A DNA stretch of 64,000 nt, from contig CM042018.1 in assembly GCA_023525975.1 (NCBI GenBank), positions 76,887,001-76,951,000 on the forward strand, given 5' to 3'. Below, piece after piece: positions 30,939 through 42,985 of this stretch. The first letter of the stretch is position 1. Each line of letters opens with the position of its first letter. This DNA is from Smallanthus sonchifolius. Lineage: Eukaryota; Streptophyta; Magnoliopsida; Asterales; Asteraceae. The notes beneath the pieces are model-generated. The model did no database searches. It had not been told where the DNA came from and worked only from the letters and a program-made list of their open reading frames with translations. A program made the position numbers and the translations under genes.

Positions 30939-31409
30939 CTGAAACATTATTTAAATCAAGTGTCAACTAAAAAGTTGGTGAGTACATAGGTTTAGTGAAT
31001 CCGGTAAATAGTAGTGTAAATCGTTTTGCAACTCATTGTTTATCTTGTTAAACATAGCATATGATGTAACATTTATTTAATCACAATTCAAACCGAGTTT
31101 GACGCGCTTGAACAGAGCACAACAGCTAAGTCCGGTATGCTTGAATATAGTTACCCACTATATCCGGTATGATTGAATATAACACGCGGTTATATCCGAG
31201 TATGCAGTAATAAACACCCTAACCGGGTGGGCTGGTCAGGCACAATAGATCTATCAATATTACAGTTGGTTGTCTTGTGTTTAAATGTATGTACATCCAA
31301 AGAATAAGCATATAGTCTCATGTATAACACGTATAAACAATGTGAGTAGCATGTATAATGTTTCACCCCAAAACGTACAAAAATGTAAAATAGGGGCTAT
31401 GTAACTCAC
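30939..31409 (-). other. Candidate LTR intron with paired ends (D; same at 39015-39485)
   Basis: On the minus strand the donor CCAG|GTGAGTTAC starts at 31409 and the acceptor AATGTTTCAG|GT ends at 30939. GGTGAGT-TAC pairs with GTACTCACC (30977-30985) with one bulged base. A CAACT-TTTT-AGTTG hairpin lies between the pairing block and the acceptor. The 5' LTR carries the same features. Confidence 0.48.
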
Positions 31410-32079
31410 CTGGCTAGCGGATATGATAATCCACGAGTGCGGGTGATAAGGATGTTTGAAAACTAAGCACGACGAAATCCTATGTAGATAAACATGTATT
31501 ATTGTATGTTTGTATGTATAAGCGCATTTGTATTTAATGAGTATAGGTTTTATAATAATGTCCTTAATATTTATTTGTATAAAATAGGGTAGAAAATGAT
31601 AACGGCTTTGTAAAACTTTTAACTCATAAAAATATATATTGTTTTAAACAAGTATTTATTATGATTAATGTATTTATAAATAACAATAACAAATAAAAGA
31701 AAATTCTTTATTTGACTAATTATATTATATAGGTTAAAATTTGTTTTAACAAGTTTATTAAAATATTGCAAGATTTGTAAGAATGGGACATTTTATACAT
31801 TATAAGGTATTTTAATAAGTTTATAAAAATTATTACAAGATTTATAAAAATGGGACACTTTATATATTATAAAGTATTTTAATAAGTTTATAAAAGTATA
31901 TAAAAAGAAAAATGGGATGGTTTATGAAAATATAATTTTAATCGATTTCAAAATAAACGAACGAGTAAACCGACTCGTTTTAGTATTTATTGTATAAAAA
32001 TAATATTAAGATAAGTTAAAATAATTTAATAAAACAAAAGGAATGAAAAACAGAAAAAAATGGGGTTGGGCCGGAGGCC

Positions 32080-32145
32080 AGAAGGATCGAACCCGCGACC
32101 TCAGTCTCGGACACACACACGCATAACCAGCCGGGCTACTGCCCA
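32080..32145 (-). other. tRNA-like module in D 3' LTR
   Basis: The minus strand has the A-box-like TAGCCCGGCTGGTTATG (32122-32138) and, 26 bp on, the B-box GCGGGTTCGATCC (32084-32096). The same module is in the other LTR at 40156-40221. Confidence 0.6.
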
Positions 32146-33370
32146 TCGCTAGTTATGTGTGGATCGTTTAATTGATAACCACACTAACCATACTGGTCGC
32201 TGGTTCTCGGTAACCGGGAAACCGTGTCCGAGGACACTTGGTTTGCCCGGTAATCCTCGAGCGATTGTCTAGATTTCGACTGGAATAGGTTACCTGATGA
32301 TAACAGAAGGTACAGGAATCGAATCGAGACTCGAACCTAGTCGCGAAGGGCTTGGTCGGCAGAGACTTTTGAACCGAAAATGTCCAAAACGGGAACTAGA
32401 CTTCTGGGTGGGATTAGCTTCTGAATTCTTGGTCACAGCTTCTTTCAGGGACGACGAGAGTGATGGAATTCTCAATTTGGAGTGAGAGTGAGAGTCGAGA
32501 GAGAATGGAGCCCGAGAAGGACCGGTAGTGGTTTCTTATAGTCGAGCTTGATTCTGACAATGAGACAAGCAATTGAGCCTGCCCCGATACTCGTCTGGAC
32601 GAGACGAAGCTGTCGAGCCCTTTTTCAGGCGTGGAGGTCTACTGTCGGGGTCAATTACGCGGCGTGAACTTTCGGCCACGAACAGGATTATACTTTTCGT
32701 ATGTTTAATCGACAAATTGGTCGAGGGCTCTGGTTCGCGTGGGGGAGACGAAGCCAGGGGTGCTTTTGTCGAGCGTTGAGGTGCAGAGAGACAGGCTGGT
32801 CGGGTGTCGCCGGAAAACCTTTTACCCGCCAGACTTTTGGAAGGGGTGACCGGATAAACGATTTTCGTTTTGACAGTTTTAGTCCCTGGAGTTTGGTTTA
32901 ATACGGAATAGCCCTTAAATTAAATACCGGATGGATCCCTGTAGTTTCATTTGACCAGAAACAGCCCCTCAACGATTTTAAATTTTAAATCCTTTTAGTC
33001 TGATTAATTACAATATAAAACCTGAACTTTTATTTAAATAAATTAATTTAAATTTATTTTAAATCAAATTAATTTATAAATTTTTATAAACTTATATTAT
33101 TATTATTTTTATAAATAAAAATTTTATAAAGGTTATTAATCCTATTAAAATATGTTTTTTTTTTCTTTTATATATGCAGATTTTTTTGAATATTTTTATA
33201 TAACTTTTTATATTAGTTTTCAATTATAAAATTCTAATTAATTCAAATTCGTATATATAAAATACCTACTTGTATAAAAACCAAATAAAATTCTTACACT
33301 TTATTAAAATGGAGAACGATTACATGCTAGATTTAATACAGGCACGAGAATAAAAATCCGAAACGTCACA

Positions 33371-33406
33371 GTCTCCCCATGTTAGAGGAATTTCGCCCCG
33401 AAATTC
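33371..33406 (-). promoter_or_regulatory. Polypurine tract and pre-PPT hairpin of element D
   Basis: On the minus strand GAATTTCG-GGG-CGAAATTC (33388-33406) is followed by CTCTAACATGGGGAGAC, directly before the LTR. This is the same plan as in B. Confidence 0.85.
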
Positions 33407-33418
33407 AACTAGTGGAGG

Positions 33419-35760
33419 CTATGAGAAGAGATGCGGATATTTGGATTTCATTTGGTCTTCACGTTCCCAAGTGAACTCGGGTCCACGTTTAGATTCCCAA
33501 CGGACCTTAACAATTGGGATGCGGCTACGCTTGAGTTTCTTGACTTCTCGGTCCATGATTTCCACGGGTTTCTCAACAAAGTGCATCCTCTCTTCAATGC
33601 GTACTTCATCAAGAGGGATCTGGAGATTCTCGTCGGCTAGACACTTTTTCAAATTAGACACATGAAAGGTCGGATGAACGTTGCTGAGTTCTGAAGGAAG
33701 GTCGAGTTTGTAGGCCACTCTTCCTACCCTCTCGAGTATCTTGAATGGACCCACATATCGAGGTGCAAGTTTTCCTTTCTTTCCAAATCGGACTACACCT
33801 TTCCAAGGTGATACCTTTAGAAGAACCATATCTTCAATTTGAAATTCCAAGGGTTTTCGTCGTTTGTCGGCATAGCTCTTTTGCCGACTTCTTGCTACCC
33901 GAATGTTGTCACGGATAAGAGAGACTTTATCGGAGGTCTCTTGGATAAGCTCGGGACCGGTGATTTGTGCTTCACCAATTTCGTTCCAACAAATCGGTGA
34001 ACGGCATTTTCGTCCATAAAGAGCCTCAAACGGTGCCATGTTAATACTTGTGTGGTAGCTGTTGTTGTAGGAGAATTCAATCAATGGTAGGTGAGAATCC
34101 CAATTACCACCAAAGTCAATGACACAAGCTCTAAGCATATCCTCGAGAGTTTGGATTGTTCGCTCGGTTTGTCCATCAGTTTGAGGATGGTAGGCTGTAC
34201 TTAAATCCAAACGAGTACCAAGTGCTGATTGCAATGACTGCCAAAATCGGGAAGTAAAACGCGAATCACGATCGGAGATGATGTTCAAAGGGATTCCGTG
34301 ACGGCTTACGATCTCATCAATGTAGATCCGAGCCAATTTCTCAACTCGATAGTCCTCACGAATGGGCAAGAAATGGGCAGACTTTGTGAGTCGATCGATA
34401 ATAACCCAGATACTATCGTGCCCACTAGGAGTGCGTGGGAGTTTGGTGATGAAGTCCATAGCAAGGTTCTCCCACTTCCACACGGGAATTTCAGGTTGTT
34501 CAAGAAGTCCGGAAGGCTTTTGGTGTTCGGCCTTCACTTTAGAACAAGTAAGGCATTTTGCCACAAAGAGGGCAATATCCTTTTTCATGCCGGGCCACCA
34601 ATATTGCTGACGGAGACCCATGTACATCTTATCAGCTCCGGGATGTACCGAATATCGAGTTTTGTGGGACTCGTTCATCAAAAATTTATGAAGATCGTCG
34701 CGATCGGGAACCCAGATACGGTCCAAGTAATACAATAGGCCGTTGGCTTTGGTTTCTAACAAGAGTTCTACACCACATGCCATTTCTTGATACATGTTTC
34801 CTTTGGTAACCGAGGTGTGTTGTGCTTTGAGAATACGGGCTTGGATATCGTTATGAATATAAACACTATGAAGCATGATACGTTCTTTACGACTCAAGGC
34901 GTCAGCTACAACGTTTGCTTTGCCGGGGTGGTAGCGGATCTCACAGTCGTAGTCGTTTAGAAGTTCAACCCATCGTCGTTGCCTCATATTAAGTTCTTTT
35001 TGATTGAAAATATATTGGAGACTTTTGTGGTCGGTGAAAACCACGCATTTGGTGCCATACAGATAGTGTCTCCAAATTTTCAAAGCGAAAACGACAGCAC
35101 CAAGCTCGAGATCATGGGTCGTATAGTTCTTCTCATGGATTTTGAGCTGACGTGATGCGTATGCAATTACTTGGCCACGTTTCATTAGAACACAACCAAG
35201 ACCTTGGTTGGATGCATCACAATAAACGACAAAGTCGTCATTACCACTAGGAAGAGTTAGTATAGGAGCATTGCAGAGTTTGTGCTTGAGAGTTTGAAAA
35301 GCTTCCTCTTGCTTGGGTCCCCACTCATAAGATTTACCTTTATGAGTCAAGGCCGTGAGTGGAACCGCAATCTTGGAGAAATTTGAGATGAAGCGACGAT
35401 AGTAACCTGCTAGTCCAAGGAATGAACGAATCTCGATAGGAGTCTTAGGAGTACTCCAATTCTTTACCGCTTCGATTTTTGCCGGGTCCACATGAATTCC
35501 CTTATCGTTGACTATGTGTCCCAAAAATTGAACTTCCTTTAGCCAGAATTCACACTTGGAGAGCTTGGCGTATAGTTGTTCTTTCTTCAAGAGTTCTAAA
35601 ATTAAACGAAGATGTTGTTCATGCTCCGTTTTCGTCTTAGAATAGATAAGAATGTCATCAATGAAAACGATCACGAACTTGTCCAAATAAGGTTTGCATA
35701 CACGGTTCATGAGGTCCATGAAGACCGCAGGTGCATTAGTCAATCCGAAAGGGCATGACC
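33419..35760 (-). CDS. pol: Element D pol: RT C-terminal half, RNase H, integrase, chromodomain-like tail
   Basis: An open frame of about 780 codons, formally extending to 35980 on the minus strand, becomes pol-like from about 35757. In order it shows RT palm (CPFGLTNAPAVF, VIVFIDDILIYS), RNase H (VVYCDASNQGLGCVLM, THDLELGAV, FTDHKSLQ), integrase HHCC finger (HKTRYSVHPGADKMY, YWWPGM, CLTC), integrase core with its D,D,E set (LAMDFITKLP, ISDRDSRF, HPQTDGQTERTIQTLED), and the C-terminal module. It ends in VRWESKRGPEFTWERED and KYPHLFS. These enzymes copy the RNA genome and insert the cDNA. The frame is joined to the upstream RT part only across a frameshift near 35752, so this copy does not make a full polyprotein. 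Confidence 0.93.
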
Positions 35761-36140
35761 ATAAACTCGTAGTGACCGTATCTAGTCCGAAAGGCAGTCT
35801 TCGGAATGTCTTCATCGAGAACACCAAGTTGATGGTATCCGGAACGAAGGTCAATCTTGGAGAAACATGTTGAACCTTGAAGCTGATCGAAAAGGTCGTC
35901 GATACGGGGTAAAGGATATCGGTTCTTAATTGTAAGTTTGTTGAGTTCGCGATAATCGATGCACATTCGAAACGATCCATCCTTTTTCTTTATGAATAGC
36001 ACGGGAGCACCCCAAGGTGAATGGCTGGGGCGGATGAATCCTTTGGATGAGAGTTCTTGTAATTGACTTGCAAGCTCTTGCATTTCGTGCAAGACGATAG
36101 GGAGCTTTTTCCACGGGAGTTGCTCCGGGCACAAGGTCAA
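35736..36140 (-). pseudogene. Element D RT N-terminal half, in a shifted frame
   Basis: The frame covers QELASQLQELSSKGFIRPS, FRMCIDYRELNK, PRIDDLFDQLQG and FRTRYGHYEFMVMPF. It is out of frame with gag-protease upstream (1-bp shift near 36090) and with the rest of RT downstream (1-bp insertion in a CCC run near 35752). Both shifts are single bases in otherwise well preserved sequence. Confidence 0.9.
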
Positions 36141-37869
36141 TGCGGAACTCTACTTGTCTAGGAGGAGGAAGACCAGGTAGGTCCTCGGGGAATACCTCGG
36201 GAAAATCTCGGATGATTGGGATGTCTTGCAATTTCTTACCCTTGTCTTTCGTGTCAACTATGTGGGCCAAGAATGCAACGTACTTTTTCCGCAAGTACTT
36301 TTGTGCCAATGTGCAAGACATGATTTGAAGACCACGACACGGTTTTTCACCGAAAATAACTAACGTGTCTCCCGAAAGGAGAGGTATACGAATGCACTTT
36401 TCGTAGCAAATAACCTCGGCATGGTGCTTGGATAACCAGTCCATGCCAATTATAATATCGAAGCTTCCCAATTGCATTGGAAGGAGATCAACAGAGAATT
36501 CATGATTATTAAGCTCGAGATTGCAGTTGCGGATAACAGAGTTTATAGCAATAGATTTCCCGTTTGCTATCTCCACGGAATAGGGGTTGTCAAGTTTCGT
36601 TCTTTGATTAGCAAGTCGAGATTCAAAGGTAAGAGACACGAAACTCCTATCGGCACCAGTATCAAATAAAATGGATGCATAATGATTGTTTACGAGAAAC
36701 GTACCGTTTATCACGTCGTTGTTTGCTTGTGCCTCATTAGCGTTTATATTAAACGCTCGTCCTTGGGGACCACCTTGATGATGAAGTTTTGGGCATCGGT
36801 CACGGAAGTGGTTTGGGTCTCCACATTCGTAACATGCCCGACCATTGAGAGGTGCCGGATAGACGGGGCGGTTGGCTGGGGCTGCTTGATGGACGGGAGG
36901 ACGGGTACGGCAGGTAGTGACCACATGTCCATATCTCCCGCAGCTTGAGCACAATCGGCATGGTAGATTGGCAGGATGATGGTACTTGCAGGTCTGGCGT
37001 TGGGGATTCGGGCCCTGATAAATTTTCGGGTTTTGACCCAAAGGGGCCGCTTGAATAGCAGGTACAGCGGGAGTTACGGCTGCGAAGTTTCGACCCTTAC
37101 GTTTCTTGTTGCGGTTAGAAGACTCGGGTTTCACATCTTTGACTGCCGCAAGAGTAGACACAACCTTCTTGGAACCCTTTCTTGTTAAGGTTCCGGCCTT
37201 GACATGGTTGTCGGATAATGTAGCAGATAGGCGGATGGCAGCTTCAAGAGTAGGAGGATTGCTTCCTAGCACAGCATCTTGAATTTGCATAGGCAGGCCG
37301 CCTATGTACTTTTCAATTCCCCGAGTAAGGGGAGTGATCATGTGAGGCACCAACAGACTTAGTTCTTGGAACCAGGTGGTGTAAGCCAGATTATCCCCGC
37401 TGTCTTGGGCAAGATCCCAAAATTCAGCCTCGAGCTTCCTCATTTCATTCCGAGGACAGAATTCATCAGTCATGGCCTTCTACAGATCATCCCATGATAA
37501 GGATGTAGCAACCTCAGCACCACGAGTGCGTTTCTCACCGTTCCACCAGGTGATGGCTCTCTTTTGAAGAACACTTGTGGCATAACGAACCCGAAGATTA
37601 TCGGGACAGTCGCTGTTTTGGAATGTGCTTTCCATGCTTTCAAACCATTGAAGCAAGCCGGTAGCACCTTCAGTCCCGAAGAATTTTGTAGGATTGCACG
37701 AGTTAAAGTGCTTAAACGTGCAGTGAGGCGGGTTGGTACCACCGTTTCCTTGGATGTTGTGAGACCCGTCACTGTTGTTATTTGCTTGAGTCATTTGCCC
37801 TACTAGTTGGGCAAGAAGAGTAGCAAGATCCGGGTTGGAAGTGCTAGAGTTTGCACGTCGAGGAGGCAT
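36090..37869 (-). pseudogene. gag: Element D gag-protease with one nonsense codon
   Basis: The frame starts at ATG 37869 (MPPRRANSSTSNPD). The capsid region (FEGTEG-like, ITWWNGEK) is followed by a TAG at 37480-37482, then continues in the same frame (MTDEFCPRNEMRKLEAEF, zinc knuckles CSSCGRYGHVVTTC and CYECGDPNHFRDRC). The protease follows with ILFDTGADRSFVS and GMDWLSKHHAEVI, then EDLPGLPPPRQVEF leads into RT. Gag packages RNA and the protease matures the particle. Without the TAG and the frameshift near 36090 this would be an ordinary chromovirus gag-pol. Confidence 0.93.
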
Positions 37870-38772
37870 TCTAACACCATAAGAAAAGACAAGGATATTT
37901 TAGATAAGACGGATAAATATGAGTTATAGCGGGAAATAATGTAAGCAGAAATACGAGATTTATCATGACGCGTGCTAGTGCATGTGTATTTATTCTAAGT
38001 TGATAGGGGAAACTAAGTCATCTATTCCGGGTAGGACATGATGTTATAGATCATTATTTGCGTAATAGGAATTGCCGGGACTTGCATGCCCTATAAACTG
38101 TTATTACGTGTGCACCCGTAATAATGATTTGTTTTACATGTTCGTCTATTTTTTCCTATTTTGCTATAATTTCCCCAGATTTTGAGTTCGAATTCGGATT
38201 GTATCCTTGCGAATACATTGACTTATCAACGTTAAATAATTCCCCGAAACTTTCAAAGAGACATGCTTTAGCCTATAGGTAAACACTCACTTCAGGAATT
38301 CCCAGGAAAGCATACGGGTCCGTTTATTTGGATTTATACGAAATGCTTTCCTAGACAGAAAACCCAATGTACAAGTGTCACCCTTCCAGATTGCACATGT
38401 CTTTTACTGGTTTCAGGAAATTAAGTCGTTGACGAGATTTTCAAGATTTTAATAGATTTGAGAGTTTATGAATATAAAATGTGTAGGAATGTTGCAATTT
38501 ATAAGGATTAGGAGAGAGCATGGACAAGGACAAGTAGTGTATTTGTTTGCATAAGTTTGTTTGTCAAGTGTGTATGTAAAGCATGCATTATGTATCAAAG
38601 TCTTGTATGTATGTGTATAAGTCTCATGTACCAAACTCGAGAAAATTCAAATAATACCTAACTACAAATAATTCACATAGCAATTTATCATTTAGCACAT
38701 AACACATAAAAGGGAGTCCTAGGGTTATAGTCTAGGTCATTGTATCTAATAACCTAATTCCCTATAACCATG
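37870..38772 (-). promoter_or_regulatory. Element D 5' leader
   Basis: About 900 bp of non-coding leader lies between the PBS and the gag ATG. It contains the dimerisation-site-like hairpin (38101-38124) and, downstream of it, a GGGCATGCAAGTCCCGGC block that also occurs in A's leader (TGCATGTAAGTCCTGGC near 1000-1016). No Pro-rich leader ORF like that of E is visible here. Confidence 0.7.
38101..38124 (-). other. Leader stem-loop resembling a dimerisation initiation site (element D)
   Basis: On the minus strand a perfect 8-bp stem TTATTACG/CGTAATAA encloses the 8-nt loop GGTGCACA with a self-complementary GTGCAC. It lies 230 bp before the gag ATG. Confidence 0.7.
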
Positions 38773-38784
38773 GCTCTGATACCA
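38773..38784 (-). promoter_or_regulatory. Primer-binding site of element D (tRNA-iMet)
   Basis: The minus strand reads TGGTATCAGAGC three bases after the 5' LTR end. Confidence 0.95.
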
Positions 38785-38787
38785 ATC

Positions 38788-41360
38788 TGTCACACCCCGA
38801 CCGATGGCGGAATCATCGAGGCGGACAATGTGATGATTGTTCAAAAGCACATGATAACTAGAGGTTGCATAATTCATTAATTAAGTTTAAAGACAACAAG
38901 TTCCAAATACAATACATTTCAAATAACCTAGTCTAGTTCAAAACATTAATTTATTTAACTAGGTCCATAGTTCCTAAGTGGAGAGATCTTCGGCAAGCAG
39001 TCACATATCCAAACCTGAAACATTATTTAAATCAAGTGTCAACTAAAAAGTTGGTGAGTACATAGGTTTAGTGAATCCAGTAAATAGTAGTGTAAATCGT
39101 TTTGCAACTCATTGTTTATCTTGTTAAACATAGCATATGATGTAACATTTATTTAATCACAATTCAAACCGAGTTTGACGCGCTTGAACAGAGCACAACA
39201 GCTAAGTCCGGTATGCTTGAATATAGTTACCCACTATATCCGGTATGATTGAATATAACACGCGGTTATATCTGAGTATGCAGTAATAAACACCCTAACC
39301 GGGTGGGCTGGTCAGGCACAATAGATCTATCAATATTACAGTTGGTTGTCTTGTGTTTAAATGTATGTACATCCAAAGAATAAGCATATAGTCTCATGTA
39401 TAACACGTATAAACAATGTGAGTAGCATGTATAATGTTTCACCCCAAAACGTACAAAAATGTAAAATAGGGGCTATGTAACTCACCTGGCTAGCGGATAT
39501 GATAATCCACGAGTGCGGGTGATAAGGATGTTTGAAAACTAAGCACGACGAAATCCTATGTAGATAAACATGTATTATTGTATGTTTGTATGTATAAGCG
39601 CATTTGTATTTAATGAGTATAGGTTTTATAATAATGTCCTTAATATTTATTTGTATAAAATAGGGTAGAAAATGATAACGGCTTTGTAAAACTTTTAACT
39701 CATAAAAATATATATTGTTTTAAACAAGTATTTATTATGATTAATGTATTTATAAATAACAATAACAAATAAAAGAAAATTCTTTATTTGACTAATTATA
39801 TTATATAGGTTAAAATTTGTTTTAACAAGTTTATTAAAATATTGCAAGATTTGTAAGAATGGGACATTTTATACATTATAAGGTATTTTAATAAGTTTAT
39901 AAAAATTATTACAAGATTTATAAAAATGGGACACTTTATATATTATAAAGTATTTTAATAAGTTTATAAAAGTATATAAAAAGAAAAATGGGATGGTTTA
40001 TGAAAATATAATTTTAATCGATTTCAAAATAAACGAACGAGTAAACCGACTCGTTTTAGTATTTATTGTATAAAAATAATATTAAGATAAGTTAAAATAA
40101 TTTAATAAAACAAAAGGAATGAAAAACAGAAAAAAATGGGGTTGGGCCGGAGGCGAGGAGGATCGAACCCGCGACCTCAGTCTCGGACACACACACGCAT
40201 AACCAGCCGGGCTACTGCCCATCGCTGGTTATGTGTGGATCGTTTAATTGATAACCACACTAACCATACTGGTCGCCGGTTCTCTGATGATAACAGAAGG
40301 TACAGGAATCGAATCGAGACTCGAACCTAGTCGCGAAGGGCTTGGTCGGCAGAGACTTTTGAACCGAAAATGTCCAAAACGGGAACTAGACTTCTGGGTG
40401 GGATTAGCTTCTGAATTCTTGGTCACAGCTTCTTTCAGGGACGACGAGAGTGATGGAATTCTCAATTTGGAGTGAGAGTGAGAGTCGAGAGAGAATGGAG
40501 CCCGAGAAGGACCGGTAGTGGTTTCTTATAGTCGAGCTTGATTCTGACAATGAGACAAGCAATTGAGCCTGCCCCGATTCTCGTCTGGACGAGACGAAGC
40601 TGTCGAGCCCTTTTTCAGGCGTGGAGGTCTACTGTCGGGGTCAATTACGTGGCGTGAACTTTCGGCCACGAACAGGATCATACTTTTCGTATGTTTAATC
40701 GACAAATTGGTCGAGGGCTCTGGTTCGCGTGGGGGAGATGAAGCCAGGGGTGCTTTTGTCGGGCGTTGAGGTGTAGAGAGACAGGCTGGTCGGGTGTCGC
40801 CGGAAAACCTTTTACCCGCCAGACTTTTGGAAGGGGTGACCGGATAAACGATTTTCGTTTTGACAGTTTTAGTCCCTGGAGTTTGGTTTAATACGGAATA
40901 GCCCTTAAATTAAATACCGGATGGATCCCTGTAGTTTCATTTGACCAGAAACAGCCCCTCAACGATTTTAAATTTTAAATCCTTTTAGTCTGATTAATTA
41001 CAATATAAACCCTGAACTTTTATTTAAATAAATTAATTTAAATTTATTTTAAATCAAATTAATTTATAAATTTTTATAAACTTATATTATTATTATTTTT
41101 ATAAATAAAAATTTTATAAAGGTTATTAATCCTATTAAAATATGTTTTTTTTTTCTTTTATATATGCAGATTTTTTTGAATATTTTTATATAACTTTTTA
41201 TATTAGTTTTCAATTATAAAATTCTAATTAATTCAAATTCGTATATATAAAATACCTACTTGTATAAAAACCAAATAAAATTCTTACACTTTATTAAAAT
41301 GGAGAACGATTACATGCTAGATTTAATACAGGCACGAGAATAAAAATCTGAAACGTCACA
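38788..41360 (-). repeat. Element D 5' LTR
   Basis: This 2573-bp LTR is nearly identical to 30713-33370 but lacks the 85 bp present there. It carries the tRNA-like module at 40156-40221 and the candidate intron at 39015-39485. Confidence 0.95.
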
Positions 41361-41853
41361 CGAGGAGAGGAGGATTCACTACTACGTCCAAGGATTGCCT
41401 CTGAAGATCCGTACATTTGTCAAGACCAACACACCAAGTACTTTTGAGTCAGTGGTCGTTCTGAGTGGTGTTGTGTATTATGACATAGCCTCCACCGAAG
41501 TCATCCCACCAAAGAAGCAGACGGTCAAGAGACCTGGCGGAGACCTATAGGGTCCTAGTGATCGGAGGTCAAGGTTAGAAGCGGAGGGTTTGTGTGGAAA
41601 ATGTTGGAAAAGGCATGGAGGAGAGTGCAGAGCTGGGCAGGCGGGATGCTTTAGGTGTGGCAAGTTTGGACACCAATCACGTGACTGCCCGGTGAAGCCT
41701 AGCCGCCACAACTGTGGAGAGCTCGGGCATTTGAGCCGAGACTGTAGAGAGCACAAAGAGCCGGAAGCGGGAGGATCCGGAAAGGTTAAGGGTGCAGAGA
41801 AGGAACCCTACATCAACAAGGCCAAAGCAAGGGCTTACCAGATAACTCAGTAA
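41361..41853 (+). pseudogene. gag: Element F gag, C-terminal part with zinc knuckles
   Basis: After D the gag frame resumes (RRRIHYYVQGLPLKIRTFVKTN, FESVVVLSGVV). A TAG near 41548-41550 is followed by CGKCWKRHGGEC, CFRCGKFGHQSRDC and HNCGELGHLSRDC (first Cys lost in the last). The protein ends at a stop right after ARAYQITQ, the point where autonomous relatives run into protease. It is the RNA-binding end of gag. Confidence 0.88.
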
Positions 41854-42069
41854 GGTATGTTGCAAACTCCTATTTTTACTATGGCATGATCATGGTATTG
41901 AATCCTTAAATGATTAGTTAGCCCCATTAGCTTAGAAGCCTTAGAATTAGATATTTCCCTGATTAGACCCCAGCGATAGTTAATCACAATGGCCTCCATG
42001 ACTAAGATGCCTTGCATAGCTACGGTTTATGCCACCCATTCTGTGATTTGCTACCAGTATAGCCTGTGG
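41854..42069 (+). other. Spacer replacing pol in element F
   Basis: About 215 bp of non-coding DNA lie between the gag stop and the pre-PPT hairpin. No protease, RT, RNase H or integrase sequence is seen, so all of pol has been deleted. Confidence 0.75.
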
Positions 42070-42109
42070 CAGGTTTCAAGGAAGAAACCTGTTGTAAGGA
42101 GGGTATACT
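42070..42109 (+). promoter_or_regulatory. Pre-PPT hairpin and polypurine tract of element F
   Basis: CAGGTTTC-AAGGAA-GAAACCTG (42070-42091) is an 8-bp stem, followed by GTAAGGAGGGTATACT and the LTR. The stem sequence differs completely from A, B and D but the arrangement is the same. Confidence 0.75.
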
Positions 42110-42600
42110 TGTAACATCCCGTATTTCGAAGCGATAGAATGAGCACGACATTTACATGAAATTAAGGAAAAGGAAGTGAGATGGACCGGGCCTTGGGCCG
42201 GGTCACTAGGTGGGCTGAGCTGAGGATGAGGATGGGCCTTAAGACCCTAACCCTCATTCCAACCATCTCATTTCACACATCAAAATTCCCCACTTCCTAG
42301 AGAGAGAAACCATAGAGAGAGAAAGTTGACGGATCGACCCGAAGAGCTAGCATCTCGTTCCTCTACTACTCGTGAGTAGGTTCTCCGATTCAGAATCTCG
42401 AGACAGGTAATGACCCGAACCAAATCCGAGTTTTTATTCTTTTTTGGTTTTCGGGTATTTTCGTAAAAAAGACGGGTTTTTATGAAACAAATGAGAAAAT
42501 GATTATAGATCTAGAATCACGAGAGGAAAATATGCGTTTTGAACGTAAAAAGTTTCAAACTTGACGAATCAATCGATCCAGATCTGAATCCATGCAAGTT

Positions 42601-42760
42601 TGTGGTTTGGGATGAAGTTCACGGTTGGAATGAAGTTCACGGTTGGGATGAAGTTTGCGTTCTGGGTAAAGTTTGCGGTATGGGGTAAAGTTCACGGTTG
42701 GGGTAAATTTGCAGTCTGGGTAAAGTTTACGGTTTAGGTAAAGTTCACGGTTAGAGTTCT
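42601..42760 (+). repeat. Short tandem repeat in F LTR
   Basis: About eight degenerate copies of a 17-20-bp unit (GGTAAAGTTCACGGTTGGG type) lie between the LTR start and the splice-donor-like site. Confidence 0.85.
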
Positions 42761-42985
42761 CGGACCAAGTTCGCGGGTAAAATCCTGAGAACTTTCCTTA
42801 AGCCGTATACTTCCCTGTTCACGAGATTAAGCCGTGAACTCCTAAAGTGACGGGAAAGAACCATGTACCCCAAGATTCTCGGTATACTGGGGTCAAAATG
42901 TAACGAGATGTATGTAAGCTAAGACTAGGTTGCGTACGTACAGGTTAGAAGATCTCTTAGAGACCCTTGACCGTGTTCATCACAT

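Larger units (their letters stand above)
30713..33370 (-). repeat. Element D 3' LTR
   Basis: On the minus strand it reads TGTGACGTTTC ... GGGGTGTGACA. Compared with the 5' LTR it keeps an extra 85 bp at about 32206-32290. It contains a tRNA-like module, AT-rich tracts and a candidate intron. Confidence 0.95.
30713..41360 (-). mobile_element. Element D: complete Ty3/gypsy chromovirus
   Basis: A 10,648-bp insertion has the target duplication CGAGG at 30708-30712 and 41361-41365. Its LTRs are 2658 and 2573 bp, the PBS is at 38773-38784, and it has a leader hairpin, gag, protease, RT, RNase H, integrase, chromodomain-like tail and PPT. The LTRs differ by only about 15 substitutions by eye plus one 85-bp gap, so the insertion is recent. 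The coding region nevertheless has one nonsense codon and two frameshifts. Confidence 0.96.

Noticed and set aside
32290..32901. Paired open frames on both strands in D's LTRs (also 40136-40769)
   Set aside because: They are duplicated only because the LTR is duplicated, lie in GC-rich non-coding LTR and match no retroelement product.
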